From the NCBI GenBank assembly GCA_946537305.1, contig CAMNFR010000004.1, positions 22,579 to 86,578 of the forward strand: 64,000 nucleotides of DNA. Reading direction: 5' to 3'. The first letter of the stretch is position 1. The number at the start of each line of letters is the position of its first letter. Positions 44,746 through 54,057 of the stretch are shown one piece after another. The translations under genes were made by a program, and so were the position numbers. This stretch comes from an uncultured Lachnospiraceae bacterium (lineage in GTDB: Bacteria > Bacillota > Clostridia > Lachnospirales > Lachnospiraceae). Below the pieces are notes generated by a model. The model saw only the letters and a program-made list of their open reading frames with translations. It ran no database searches and had not been told where the DNA came from.

Positions 44746-45987
44746 TCAACACAGCGCTTCCGACAAAGCCTCCGCAAAGGAAGCATCATCCATGTTCTGA
44801 ACGCCCTCCACAATGTGGATATGCATGTCATCGGCGCGCTCCCGGAAGTACTGCATCCCTTTTGCACCTTTTCCAAAAGTCGTGGCCACCAGGAGCTTGC
44901 GAACATATTTCCCGCCAAAACGCGTGGCTACGGTATGAAGCTTATACAGTTCCTCTTCTCCCACGCTTCCGTTCTTGCAGGAAACAAATACCGGCAGCAC
45001 TCCTTCCATCAAAATGACATCAATCTCATTCTCCGTATCCACCAGATATTCCTGACTGTCATGGACCACGCCATCCCAGTCAATAAAAACACCGGTCTGG
45101 ACATCCGAAAAAGCCGGTCCGTTTTCTCCCTGCATGCCCCTCGCTACCATGGCGGTCTTCAGTTCCAGAATGGTGCCTGCCTTTGCCAGCGCACGCTTTA
45201 CCTGCTCATTTTTAAACCGGAGAGAAAACACATCGCCCTCATTGACCAGCTCCGAGATCAGCCCCGCTCTCTGCAGCCGGGGAAAAATACCTTTCAGGTC
45301 CAGATAGAATTCCCGCCGGTCCAGCCAGCGGCGAAACTCCGGCACCGGGACGGACAGCTGAAGCGGGTCCTCCTGCGCAGGTACATATTCCAGCATATGA
45401 GACAGCGTAGAAATCTGCGCATTCCACTTCCCGCAGTCCGCGGCATTGATAGCCCACATCTTTTCGACATCCCGGGCAAACTCCTCGTCCCATATCCAGG
45501 GCATGGTCCCACCGGGCTTTTCCTCTGCTTTCACCACGCATCCTCCGTGAAGAATGATCGTCTCCTCCACAGAAAGCGGCGGGATGTCCGCGGAAGGAAA
45601 TTCCTTATCCCCATCACAGTCATAGACTTTTCCCGTGTGCAGATTATACTGATGCAGCTGAATCCCTTCCTTGCGGAAACGTTCAAACACGATCCCCATG
45701 GCTACCATGGCCAGGTCATCTCCACCGCCCAGATCAAAGGAGCAGCCGGGATTTTCCTGTGCTATGCGGGAAAGGACCTTCACTATTTTTGACAATTTAG
45801 TCTTGACGATAGGCTGCGTAACGATCTCTGTCTCGGGACTCACGCGCTGCGCGAACCGCTGCACCGCCGGCAGATATGCCTCCAGTTCTGAAGATGCTCC
45901 CACCAGGATCATCTTTTCCGGCCGGTTGGCCAGAATGCTGACCACATTTTCCAGGGGCTCTTTGTCCAGAAATTCTACTATTACCAT
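44746..45987 (-). CDS. CARF-domain nuclease, DUF1887 / Card1-Can2-like
   Basis: 413 residues. The N-terminal Rossmann-like CARF domain (1-125) has the pocket phrase FDLGGGDDLAMVAMG (84-98), where Card1 has a TGGTK-type motif. A winged-helix-like linker (205-265) leads to a restriction-type domain: E275 in ILELKTAM, D323 in TENEIDV and K338 in FVSCKNG. Card1 has ECK here; this protein has SCK. Card1/Can2 cut single-stranded nucleic acid or DNA when bound to cyclic tetra-adenylate made by type III CRISPR. No CRISPR array or cas gene lies in the window, so the ligand is unknown. It leads a four-gene unit with a two-component system. Confidence 0.85.
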   Translation of the reverse strand: MVIVEFLDKEPLENVVSILANRPEKMILVGASSELEAYLPAVQRFAQRVSPETEIVTQPIVKTKLSKIVKVLSRIAQENPGCSFDLGGGDDLAMVAMGIVFERFRKEGIQLHQYNLHTGKVYDCDGDKEFPSADIPPLSVEETIILHGGCVVKAEEKPGGTMPWIWDEEFARDVEKMWAINAADCGKWNAQISTLSHMLEYVPAQEDPLQLSVPVPEFRRWLDRREFYLDLKGIFPRLQRAGLISELVNEGDVFSLRFKNEQVKRALAKAGTILELKTAMVARGMQGENGPAFSDVQTGVFIDWDGVVHDSQEYLVDTENEIDVILMEGVLPVFVSCKNGSVGEEELYKLHTVATRFGGKYVRKLLVATTFGKGAKGMQYFRERADDMHIHIVEGVQNMDDASFAEALSEALC

Positions 45988-46059
45988 ATTGTATGCCGCC
46001 TTTCATAAGCTGCTGATTTTGGCACATTTTTAGTGACCTTTTGACCCTTGCATGAACTT

Positions 46060-46088
46060 ATTATAATTCAGACGCCGGTCCGGGTCAA
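46060..46088 (-). promoter_or_regulatory. Promoter of the CARF-nuclease operon
   Basis: Minus strand: TTGACC, 17-base spacer, TATAAT; a leader of about 65 bases precedes the ATG at 45987, with AAAGGCGG as ribosome site. Confidence 0.75.
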
Positions 46089-46204
46089 TGCTCATGATGT
46101 TCTCTCTGTTCTCAACGGTCCTGCGGATCTTCCATACAAAAAACGGAAAATACTATACAATTTTTATATATTTATTTTTCTTTGTACTATTTTATGAAAT
46201 TACT

Positions 46205-46233
46205 TTGACAGTCTATTTCCTTTATGGTACACT
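46205..46233 (+). promoter_or_regulatory. Promoter of fbp
   Basis: Plus strand: TTGACA, 17-base spacer, TACACT, about 52 bases before the fbp ribosome site AAGGAG. The 303-base divergent region 45988-46290 contains this, the opposing promoter and AT-rich sequence, and no gene that I can support. Confidence 0.7.
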
Positions 46234-46290
46234 TAAACAAATATACTGGCAACCACCCGCACGGCGGGAAATCATCCGAAAGGAGCACCC

Positions 46291-48255
46291 ATGAACGAAA
46301 TCAATTACGAAGTTGATAAACATTATCTGGAGACCCTCTCCTACCGTTTCCCCTCCATCGCCAAATGCAGTACAGAGATCATTAATCTCTGCTCAATCCT
46401 GCAGCTGCCCAAGGAGACGGAACATTTCATGACCGATATTCACGGGGAATACGAACAGTTCGTCCATATTATGAAGAACGGTTCCGGCACCGTCCGCAGT
46501 AAGATCGAGGATCTGTTCGGCTTTAACCTGACTCCCCGGGATAAAAAAGAACTGGCTACGCTGATTTACTATCCGTGTGAAAAAATGAAGATGGTTCGGG
46601 AAAGCGGCGAGGATATGCACGACTGGTACCGCACCATGCTGCTGCGCCTGATTCGCGTGGCAAGACACTGCGGCCGCAAATATACCCGTTCCAAAGTCCG
46701 CAAGAGCATTCCGGAGGATTTCGCCTATCTGATCGAGGAGCTGATGAGCGAGACCGAATATGCCGATAAGGAAAACTATTATGATCGCATCCTGGAAGCG
46801 CTGATCCAGACAGACCGTGTAGAGGAATGTATCATTGCACTCACCAAGACGATCCAGAACCTGACGGTCAACCACCTGCATATCATCGGCGATATCTTTG
46901 ACCGCGGTCCCGGCCCCGATGTCATTCTGGACACCATGATGAAGCTGAAATCCATTGATATCCAGTGGGGCAACCACGATGTGGTGTGGATGGGCGCCGC
47001 CTGCGGCAATATGACCTGCATTGCCACGGTGCTTCGTCTGACAGCCCGCTACGGCAACCTGGATACCATCGAAAACGGCTACGGCATCAACCTGATCCCG
47101 CTGATGCGCTTTGCTATGGATGCCTATAAGGACGACCCTTGCTCCTGCTTCGGCCTGAAATACGACGAAAAGACTTATGACATCAACGACCTGGACCAGG
47201 ATATCAAGATGCATAAGGCCATCGCCATCCTTCAGTTCAAGTTGGAGGGCCAGCTGATCAAGAGACATCCGGAGTGGCATATGGAAGACCGTCTGCTCCT
47301 GGATAAGATCAACTGGGAGTCCGGCACCATCAGCTGCTATGGCAAGGATTATCCCATGCGTGACATGAGCTTCCCGACGGTAGATCCTAAGGATCCCTAT
47401 AAGCTTACGCCGGAGGAGGAAGCGGTCATGGAGCATCTGCAGTCCAGCTTCCTGAACAGCGAACGGCTGCAGCGGCATGTACGTTTCCTTTTGAACAAAG
47501 GCAGCCTGTACCTGATCTATAACTCCAATCTGCTCTTCCACGGCAGCATGCCGCTGAATGAAGACGGATCCTTCGCCGACGTACCGCTGGGCAGCAGAAC
47601 CTACAAGGGCCGTGAACTGCTGGATGTGCTGGACAATTATGTCCGCAAGGGTTATTACCTGTCGGAAGGACCGGATAAGCTTTATGCCACAGATGTTATT
47701 TACTTCCTGTGGACACATCCGCTCTCCCCGCTGTTCGGCAAGTACAAGATGACCACCTTCGAGCGTTACTTCATCGAAGATAAAGAGACCCATAAAGAAC
47801 CCAAGACACCGTACTATAAGCTGTACAATAATGTGGAAGTTATCAATCCCATCTTTGACGAATTCGGACTGGACCACGATCACTCCCACATCATCAACGG
47901 ACACGTTCCGGTAAAACAGATCAAGGGCGAGTCCCCCATCAAGTGCGGCGGCAAGCTGATCTGTATTGACGGCGGCTTCTCCCGCGCCTACCAGAAGACC
48001 ACCGGTATCGCCGGCTATACCCTGATCTCCAACTCCTATGGTCTGAAGCTGGTCTATCACGAGCCCTTCACCTCCAAGGAGGACGCCATCCGCACCGGCA
48101 GCGATATCCACTCCGAGAGCATGGTGGTGGAAGGCGTGCGGCGGCGCAAATCCGTACGTGACACGGATGCCGGCGACCGTATCCGCCAGCAGCTGCGCGA
48201 GCTGAAGGCCCTTCTAGCAGCGTACCGCTCCGGTGATATCCGCGAGAAGGAATAA
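46291..48255 (+). CDS. fbp: Fructose-1,6-bisphosphatase class III
   Basis: 654 residues, the usual size for the Firmicutes class III enzyme. Metallophosphatase motifs are clear: TDIHGEY, GDIFDRGPGPD, WGNHDVVWMGA, and a later NGHVPV. It removes the 1-phosphate of fructose-1,6-bisphosphate in gluconeogenesis, matching the role of pckA elsewhere in the window. It has its own promoter and is followed after 75 bases by a lipoprotein gene and then a terminator. Confidence 0.97.
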   Translation: MNEINYEVDKHYLETLSYRFPSIAKCSTEIINLCSILQLPKETEHFMTDIHGEYEQFVHIMKNGSGTVRSKIEDLFGFNLTPRDKKELATLIYYPCEKMKMVRESGEDMHDWYRTMLLRLIRVARHCGRKYTRSKVRKSIPEDFAYLIEELMSETEYADKENYYDRILEALIQTDRVEECIIALTKTIQNLTVNHLHIIGDIFDRGPGPDVILDTMMKLKSIDIQWGNHDVVWMGAACGNMTCIATVLRLTARYGNLDTIENGYGINLIPLMRFAMDAYKDDPCSCFGLKYDEKTYDINDLDQDIKMHKAIAILQFKLEGQLIKRHPEWHMEDRLLLDKINWESGTISCYGKDYPMRDMSFPTVDPKDPYKLTPEEEAVMEHLQSSFLNSERLQRHVRFLLNKGSLYLIYNSNLLFHGSMPLNEDGSFADVPLGSRTYKGRELLDVLDNYVRKGYYLSEGPDKLYATDVIYFLWTHPLSPLFGKYKMTTFERYFIEDKETHKEPKTPYYKLYNNVEVINPIFDEFGLDHDHSHIINGHVPVKQIKGESPIKCGGKLICIDGGFSRAYQKTTGIAGYTLISNSYGLKLVYHEPFTSKEDAIRTGSDIHSESMVVEGVRRRKSVRDTDAGDRIRQQLRELKALLAAYRSGDIREKE

Positions 48256-48330
48256 CATATCAATCATATTTCTTGAATTGTGCAAAGAGTACTGAGCGGC
48301 TCTGGATAATGAAAAAAGGAGGATGATCAC

Positions 48331-48939
48331 ATGAAACAACGCAATTGTATGCGTCTCCTGGCGCTGGCACTGGCCCTGGTGTGTGTACTCTCCCTGGCTG
48401 CCTGCAATAAAAAATCCATTGCAGGCACCTATTCGGGCGAATACGACATCCTGGGCATGGTCAACGAGGAACTGGCAGAAACAGGGATATCCCTTTCCAC
48501 CTCGATCCCCATCAAATTCGTTCTGGATCTGAAGGAGGACATGACCTTCACCATGGACGCTGACACGGAAGCCTTTAAGGAATCTGTGAAAAACGCCTTC
48601 CAGGCGGACAAGGACAGCATGATCGATTCCCTGATGGCAAGCATGGGCGTAAGCGAGGAGGATTACGACGCGATCGCCCAGTCGAGCGGATACGATGATT
48701 ACGCCGCCTTCAAGGACGACATGGTAAACCAGATGATCGCCGGATTCGAAGGCGACGGAGAAGAAGATATACTGGGCGAAGCCCATACCTCAGGCACCTA
48801 TGAATTTGACGACACTACCGTCACCTTCCACGCAGAAACGGACGATACCGGTACACTGGGCGAGGATGGAAGCATCACGGTCCAGATTCCCCTGTCAGAG
48901 GATAATCTGATCGATCTGGTATTCACGAAGCAGCAGTAA
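48331..48939 (+). CDS. Small lipoprotein of unknown function
   Basis: 202 residues. A signal peptide with lipobox LSLAAC makes cysteine 25 the likely lipidated residue. The mature part is acidic, with two beta-type stretches (SIAGTYSGEYD and TSGTYEFDDTTVTFHAET) around a helical middle; it resembles small DUF-type lipoproteins with a repeated GTY-containing strand, but no family is certain. GGAGGA precedes the start. It may share a message with fbp. No functional link is shown. Confidence 0.8.
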   Translation: MKQRNCMRLLALALALVCVLSLAACNKKSIAGTYSGEYDILGMVNEELAETGISLSTSIPIKFVLDLKEDMTFTMDADTEAFKESVKNAFQADKDSMIDSLMASMGVSEEDYDAIAQSSGYDDYAAFKDDMVNQMIAGFEGDGEEDILGEAHTSGTYEFDDTTVTFHAETDDTGTLGEDGSITVQIPLSEDNLIDLVFTKQQ

Positions 48940-48952
48940 ATAACACCTATCG

Positions 48953-48982
48953 AAAAAGCCCCGGGCGCTCCCGGGGCTTTTT
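48953..48982. terminator. Bidirectional terminator after the lipoprotein and fchA genes
   Basis: Perfect 13-pair stem AAAAAGCCCCGGG with CCCGGGGCTTTTT around a four-base loop. Confidence 0.92.
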
Positions 48983-49025
48983 AATATATATCATTTAGTC
49001 ACGAAGAAAACGACGCATGGCTGCG

Positions 49026-49661
49026 CTAGAAGTCCTTCGTAATCTCATTTACCGCGAAGACTTCGCGTTCGCAGGCCTGGGCCTGTGCCACAACGGCATC
49101 TACACGCGCTGCCAGCTTCTGCACAAATTCTTCGTCCTTGATGGACCCCAGGTTGATGCGGCAGTTCAGTGCGGCTCCCAGGGCTGCGGTGCGTGCCATC
49201 ATACAGGCGACCAGCGCATCCGTCACGGCATTGGTGTTTCCCTTTTCCACGGCAAGCTTTGCCAGCGGAAGCACCCGCACGGCCGTCTCTGCTACCCCGA
49301 TGGGCACCAGAGCCGCTGCCTTCAGGCCTTCCTGCATGGCCGCGCGGCGGACAGCCTTCTCTTCCTCTGTTCCCTTCGGAAGCTTCAGGGCATCCATGTA
49401 CTGGTTAAAGGACTCTGTGTCCTTATCCACGGCCGCCAGCAGTTCTTCCTTAATAGCATCTGCCTCGGCCTTTACGCGCTGCATGTCTTCTTCAGACGCC
49501 GCGTATTTTTCCCGGCCGATCGTCAGTACGGATACCATTTCCGCCAGCGCCGCTCCCACGGAACCGGCCATGGCAGAAACGCTGCCGCCGCCGGGCGCCG
49601 GGGCGTCCAAGGAGGTAATCTGAATAAAATCCTTTACGGAAAGATCAATCAAAGCGCTCAT
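49026..49661 (-). CDS. fchA: Formimidoyl-tetrahydrofolate cyclodeaminase
   Basis: 211 residues of the FTCD C-terminal family, all helical, with the start FIQITSLDAPAPGGGSVSA typical of the folate site. It turns 5-formimino-THF into 5,10-methenyl-THF and ammonia. In animals it is fused to the transferase; here it is a separate gene 11 bases after ftcD and ends the hut operon. Confidence 0.93.
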   Translation of the reverse strand: MSALIDLSVKDFIQITSLDAPAPGGGSVSAMAGSVGAALAEMVSVLTIGREKYAASEEDMQRVKAEADAIKEELLAAVDKDTESFNQYMDALKLPKGTEEEKAVRRAAMQEGLKAAALVPIGVAETAVRVLPLAKLAVEKGNTNAVTDALVACMMARTAALGAALNCRINLGSIKDEEFVQKLAARVDAVVAQAQACEREVFAVNEITKDF

Positions 49662-49672
49662 GGCTGCACCTC

Positions 49673-50569
49673 TTAGTCGTACAGACGAGTCTCCAGCACC
49701 TGATCGATGCTGAAATCTTCAATGCCCAGATAGTATTCCGCACAGTCTACCAGTGCCTGCATGGGAACCAGGCCGATTACCTCACTGCCGACAACATTCA
49801 CACCCCAGCGGCGTGCTTCCATCTTAACGGTCTCGAATACAGTATAGATGGCGGTGTGGGTATAATCCGTCAGGTTCATGGAGACCTGCGCAATATTGCG
49901 GTCTTCCAGCATAACGCCCATAGCCTTGCAGTAGGCAAAACCACCGCGGATGTGACGTACGCGGTCCGCGATCTTCTTGGCAATCTCCAGATTGGAGGTA
50001 TCCAGGTTGATGTTATAGGCTACCAGAGGCATGCGGGCGCCGATGGCCGTCACACCGCCGGTCGGATGGATGGTATCCGGACCGAAATCAGGCTTCCACA
50101 TAGGATCCTTCATCTTCTCTGCCATACCCTCGAACTGACCCTTGCGGACCTTCGCCAGATTCTCGCGATGAGGCGCGGTGGCAGATCTCTCATACAGGAA
50201 GAAGGGCTGGCCGAACTTTTCGGAAGCGATCTTCGCGACTTCCTTCGCCAGTGCATCGGCTTCTTCCACGGTAGCATTCTTCACGGGGATGAACGGGACC
50301 ACGTCCACGCAGCCCATGCGGGGGTGCTGACCCTCATGCTTGGTCATATCGATCAGTTCCACGGCCTTACCGATGGCTTCCACCATGGCATCCCGCAGAG
50401 GCTCTGGCTCACCGATAACGGTGACCACGCTGCGATTGTGATCCTTATCGGAGGAATAATCCAGCAGCTTGACGCCTTCTTTGCCGCGGAAGCTGTCTAC
50501 GATCTTCTCTACTTTTGCCAGGTCTCTTCCCTCGCTGAAATTGGGTACGCACTCAATGATCTTATTCAT
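49673..50569 (-). CDS. ftcD: Glutamate formimidoyltransferase
   Basis: 298 residues matching the N-terminal part of FTCD: ECVPNFSEGRD at the start, KHEGQHPRMGCVDVVPFIP with the catalytic histidine, and HPTGGVTAIGAR. It moves the formimino group of N-formimino-L-glutamate to tetrahydrofolate, releasing glutamate. It lies 14 bases after hutI. Confidence 0.97.
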   Translation of the reverse strand: MNKIIECVPNFSEGRDLAKVEKIVDSFRGKEGVKLLDYSSDKDHNRSVVTVIGEPEPLRDAMVEAIGKAVELIDMTKHEGQHPRMGCVDVVPFIPVKNATVEEADALAKEVAKIASEKFGQPFFLYERSATAPHRENLAKVRKGQFEGMAEKMKDPMWKPDFGPDTIHPTGGVTAIGARMPLVAYNINLDTSNLEIAKKIADRVRHIRGGFAYCKAMGVMLEDRNIAQVSMNLTDYTHTAIYTVFETVKMEARRWGVNVVGSEVIGLVPMQALVDCAEYYLGIEDFSIDQVLETRLYD

Positions 50570-50583
50570 GATATTTGTTCTCC

Positions 50584-51825
50584 TTATCTTTTTACCACGA
50601 TCTCTCCGGCCTTGATGACGGTATCCGCCAGGTTATTTCCGAAGCGATAAAGAATGAAATCCAGGTTGTCCGCTTTCCAGATGACCATGTCTGCCTTCTT
50701 GCCGGTCTCCAGGCTGCCCAGGGTATCCGCGCGCCGGATGGCCGCCGCAGCGTTCAGGGTGACCGCCGTCAGCACCTCTTCCGGTGTCAGGCGATATTTA
50801 TAGCAGCCCAGGTTCATGGCGAATGACAGGGACAGGTTCGGGCAGGAGCCCGGGTTGAAATCCGTTGCGATGGCCACAGGAACGCCTGCACTTACCATAT
50901 CACGGGCGCGGGCAAAATTCGCATTCAGGTAGAAGGACGTTGCGGGCAGACAGCAGGCTACGGTGCCGCCGTGGCGCATGGCATCAATCCCTTCGTCCGT
51001 GGCGCAGATCAGATGCTCCGCAGAGACCGCTCCGATTTCCGATGTCAGCTCCGTACCACCGATGGGATTGATCTCGTCCGAATGGATCTTAGGTGCCAGC
51101 CCGTACTTTTTGCCGCACTCCAGGATGGTGCGGGATTCTTCTGCCGTAAAAACGCCTGTCTCACAGAAGACATCACAGAATTCCGCCAGGCCTTCTTTTG
51201 CCACGGCAGGGATCATTTCCTCACACATCAGGCGGATGTAGCCTTCCCGGTCTTCCTTATACTCCTCCGGCACGGCATGGGCGCCCAGGAAAGTGGGCAC
51301 CAGTTCTACCGGCTGGGAGCTCTGAAGCCGTTTGATGGCCCGCAGCTGCTTCAGCTCATCCTCCAGGGAGAGCCCGTAACCGCTCTTGGCCTCGCAGGTC
51401 GTTGTTCCCATTTCCAGCATCATGGCAAGCGCTTCCGCCGCCTTATCCGCCAGTTCCTCTTCGGAAGCCGCACGGGTATTCCGAACGGTAGAAAGAATGC
51501 CGCCGCCCTGTGCCAGGATCTCCAGATACGGAACCCCCTTCAGCTTCAGTGCCAGTTCATGCTCCCGCCAGCCGCCGAAGATCAGGTGCGTGTGTGCATC
51601 CACCAGACCGGGCGTCACCAGATGTCCGCCGGCATCGACCTTCTCCGCCGCGCCGCAGTACTCCTCGGGGACTTCGCCTTCGCCGATGGCTGCGACCGTG
51701 CCGTCATCCGCCACAGCCAGCCAGGCATTCCGATAATATCTGATCTCAGCCTGCGAAGGCCCCCCGTGGGCGGTTTTGCCCTCGGGGGTAGCCAGCATGC
51801 CGATATTATAAATCAGCTGTTTCAT
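50584..51825 (-). CDS. hutI: Imidazolonepropionase
   Basis: 413 residues, amidohydrolase fold. VDAHTHLIFGG gives two metal-binding histidines, and HSDEINP, SAEHLICATDEG and ATDFNPGSCPNLSL give the rest of the site. It opens imidazolone-propionate to N-formimino-glutamate, the substrate of the next enzyme. It follows hutU by 11 bases. Confidence 0.97.
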   Translation of the reverse strand: MKQLIYNIGMLATPEGKTAHGGPSQAEIRYYRNAWLAVADDGTVAAIGEGEVPEEYCGAAEKVDAGGHLVTPGLVDAHTHLIFGGWREHELALKLKGVPYLEILAQGGGILSTVRNTRAASEEELADKAAEALAMMLEMGTTTCEAKSGYGLSLEDELKQLRAIKRLQSSQPVELVPTFLGAHAVPEEYKEDREGYIRLMCEEMIPAVAKEGLAEFCDVFCETGVFTAEESRTILECGKKYGLAPKIHSDEINPIGGTELTSEIGAVSAEHLICATDEGIDAMRHGGTVACCLPATSFYLNANFARARDMVSAGVPVAIATDFNPGSCPNLSLSFAMNLGCYKYRLTPEEVLTAVTLNAAAAIRRADTLGSLETGKKADMVIWKADNLDFILYRFGNNLADTVIKAGEIVVKR

Positions 51826-51836
51826 ACTCAGTCCTC

Positions 51837-53837
51837 TTATTCTCCCAGGACCTTCTTCACCATCTCGCGGTCTGCGACCACGGGAACCGTGATGTGGTCC
51901 GTTCCTTTGTACAGCTCATTGTATTCCAGTACGGTGGACATGGCGTTCTCGTTGCGAGCCCAGCTTCTGCGGGAAACACCCACCATGGTATCCCAAGGCA
52001 TGGAGTTGCGAAGGATCTCATCTACTCTCTCGCTGCCGTCCAGCACCATGCCGAAGCCGCCGTTGATGGATTTGCCGATGCCCACGCCGCCGCCGTTGTG
52101 CAGCGCGACCAGGCTCATGCCGCGGGCGCAGTTGCCGGCGAAGCACTGTGTAGCCATATCGGCCATGATATTGGAACCATCCTTAATATTGGAGGTCTCA
52201 CGGAAAGGAGAATCCGTGCCGCCGGTATCGTGATGGTCTCTTCCCAGCATGACTGGGCCGATCTCTCCCTTGCGGACCATGTCGTTGAACTTCAGCGCGA
52301 TCTTCATGCGGCCCAGAGCATCCTGATACAGAATACGGCACTGGGTACCCACGACCATCTTATTCTTCTTGGCATCACGCACCCAGATCCAGTTGTCGCG
52401 ATCCTGATAGCGGCGGGTAGGATCGATGCAATCCATGGCTGCCTTATCGGTGGCATCCAGATCCTCGGGTTTGCCGGACAGGCAGCACCAGCGGAACGGG
52501 CCATAGCCGAAGTCGAACAGGCAGGGACCCAGGATATCTTCTACGTAGGACGGGAAGACAAAGCCGTCGGTCTCATCATAGCCGTTCTTGGATACTTCCT
52601 TCACGCCGGCATCGAACACAGCCTTCAGGAAGCTGTTGCCGTAATCGAAAAAGTAGGTGCCCTTGTCGTGGAGCGCACAGATCAGCTCATAGTGATGACG
52701 GAGGGTCTTATCGACCAGCTTGCGGAAGCCTTCGGGATCCTTATCCAGCATTTCGGTGCGCTGTTCAAAGGTCAGGCCTTGCGGGCAGTAGCCGCCGTCA
52801 TACGGCACATGGCAGGAAGTCTGGTCGGACAGCAGATCCACATGCACATCCTTTTCCAGAAGGTACTCCAGCAGATCCACAACATTGCCGTGATAGGCGA
52901 TGGCGCAGGCTTCTTTCTTCTCCTGTTTTTCCTTCGCGATGGCAAGTGCCTCTTCCAGGGAATCCGTGTAGCAGCTGACCCATCCTTGCGTATAGCGGGT
53001 CATAATACGGGATATATCTACTTCAGCGATGATGGACACGGCACCGGCGATTTCCGCCGCTTTGCCCTGAGCGCCGCTCATGCCGCCAAGACCGGCGGAA
53101 ACGAACAGCTTTCCGGCCAGATCCTGATCCTGCGGAATGCCAAGTTCCAGACGTCCGGCATTCAGAAGGGTATTGAACGTACCGTGTACGATACCCTGCG
53201 GTCCGATGTACATCCAACCGCCGGCGGTCATCTGTCCGTAGTTGGAAACGCCCAGCGCAGCTGCGCGGTTAAAGCCGTCCTGATTGTCGAACATACCGAC
53301 CATCAGGCCGTTGGTGATGATAACACGAGGAGATTTTTTATGAGAACGGAAGAGGCCCAGCGGGTGGCCGCTCATGACCACCAGGGTCTGCTCGTCTGTC
53401 AGCACTTCCAGATATTTCTTGATCAGGCGGTACTGCATCCAGTTCTGGCATACCTGACCGGTCTCGCCGTAGGTAACCAGCTCATAGGGATAAAGAGCCA
53501 CGTCAAAGTCCAGGTTATTGTCGATCATGACCTGGAAGGCCTTACCCTCGATGCATCTGCCCTTGTATTCGTCGATGGGCTTTCCGTGCAGCGCGCCTTC
53601 CGGACGGAAGCGGTAGCCGTAGATGCGGCCGTGCTCTTCCAGCTCCTGAGCAAATTCCTTTGCCATCTGCTCATGGTGCTGCTTCGGAATATACCGCAGT
53701 GCATTCATGATTGCCAGTTCTTTATCGGACTGGGACATATGGGACTCTCTGCGGGGCGCTCTGCGATATCCCTCTTCAAATTTGGGATAGACCGGGAGCT
53801 CATCGTCCAGCTGCAGGAAATCGGCGTTGAGATTCAT
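51837..53837 (-). CDS. hutU: Urocanate hydratase
   Basis: 666 residues, the longer form found in Firmicutes and Bacteroidota (about 555 in Pseudomonas). NAD-binding and catalytic regions include QMTAGGWMYIGPQGI, SAGLGGMSGAQGKA and VMLGRDHHDTGGTDSPFRE. It converts urocanate to imidazolone-propionate. It heads the operon hutU-hutI-ftcD-fchA; histidine ammonia-lyase (hutH) is not in the window. Upstream there is only a weak promoter candidate (TTGACG, 16-base spacer, TAGACA). Confidence 0.97.
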   Translation of the reverse strand: MNLNADFLQLDDELPVYPKFEEGYRRAPRRESHMSQSDKELAIMNALRYIPKQHHEQMAKEFAQELEEHGRIYGYRFRPEGALHGKPIDEYKGRCIEGKAFQVMIDNNLDFDVALYPYELVTYGETGQVCQNWMQYRLIKKYLEVLTDEQTLVVMSGHPLGLFRSHKKSPRVIITNGLMVGMFDNQDGFNRAAALGVSNYGQMTAGGWMYIGPQGIVHGTFNTLLNAGRLELGIPQDQDLAGKLFVSAGLGGMSGAQGKAAEIAGAVSIIAEVDISRIMTRYTQGWVSCYTDSLEEALAIAKEKQEKKEACAIAYHGNVVDLLEYLLEKDVHVDLLSDQTSCHVPYDGGYCPQGLTFEQRTEMLDKDPEGFRKLVDKTLRHHYELICALHDKGTYFFDYGNSFLKAVFDAGVKEVSKNGYDETDGFVFPSYVEDILGPCLFDFGYGPFRWCCLSGKPEDLDATDKAAMDCIDPTRRYQDRDNWIWVRDAKKNKMVVGTQCRILYQDALGRMKIALKFNDMVRKGEIGPVMLGRDHHDTGGTDSPFRETSNIKDGSNIMADMATQCFAGNCARGMSLVALHNGGGVGIGKSINGGFGMVLDGSERVDEILRNSMPWDTMVGVSRRSWARNENAMSTVLEYNELYKGTDHITVPVVADREMVKKVLGE

Positions 53838-53984
53838 GGTGATACCATCCTTTCTTTTCCGGGCTTTAACAATGGTAAGCTTTCTGTCTATATTTTAGGC
53901 TGATCCCGTCAAAGAAACGTCTTTTTTTACATGCTGTTCCTTTCTTTTTCAAAAAAGGCGTTTTGGGGTCCCATGCATGTAGAA

Positions 53985-54008
53985 AAGGAGCCGTCTGCAC
54001 GGCTCCTT
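53985..54008 (-). terminator. Terminator of the hydrogenase operon
   Basis: Minus strand: AAGGAGCCG pairs with CGGCTCCTT around a six-base loop, then TTCT. It stands between the hydrogenase and hutU. Confidence 0.75.
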
Positions 54009-54057
54009 CTGGTTTACTATGTGTATATGTTCTTTCTTAACCGGTCCGCAGACACGA

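Noticed and set aside
41182..46290. CRISPR array or cas genes near the CARF nuclease
   Set aside because: No regularly spaced direct repeats and no cas-like protein anywhere in the window.
46088..46294. Open frame of 68 codons upstream of fbp
   Set aside because: It covers the fbp promoter and ribosome site, has low-complexity hydrophobic content and no ribosome site of its own.
53838..53984. Catabolite-repression (cre) site ahead of hutU around AAAGACGTTTCTTT
   Set aside because: Only the central CG and a few flanking bases match the cre consensus.
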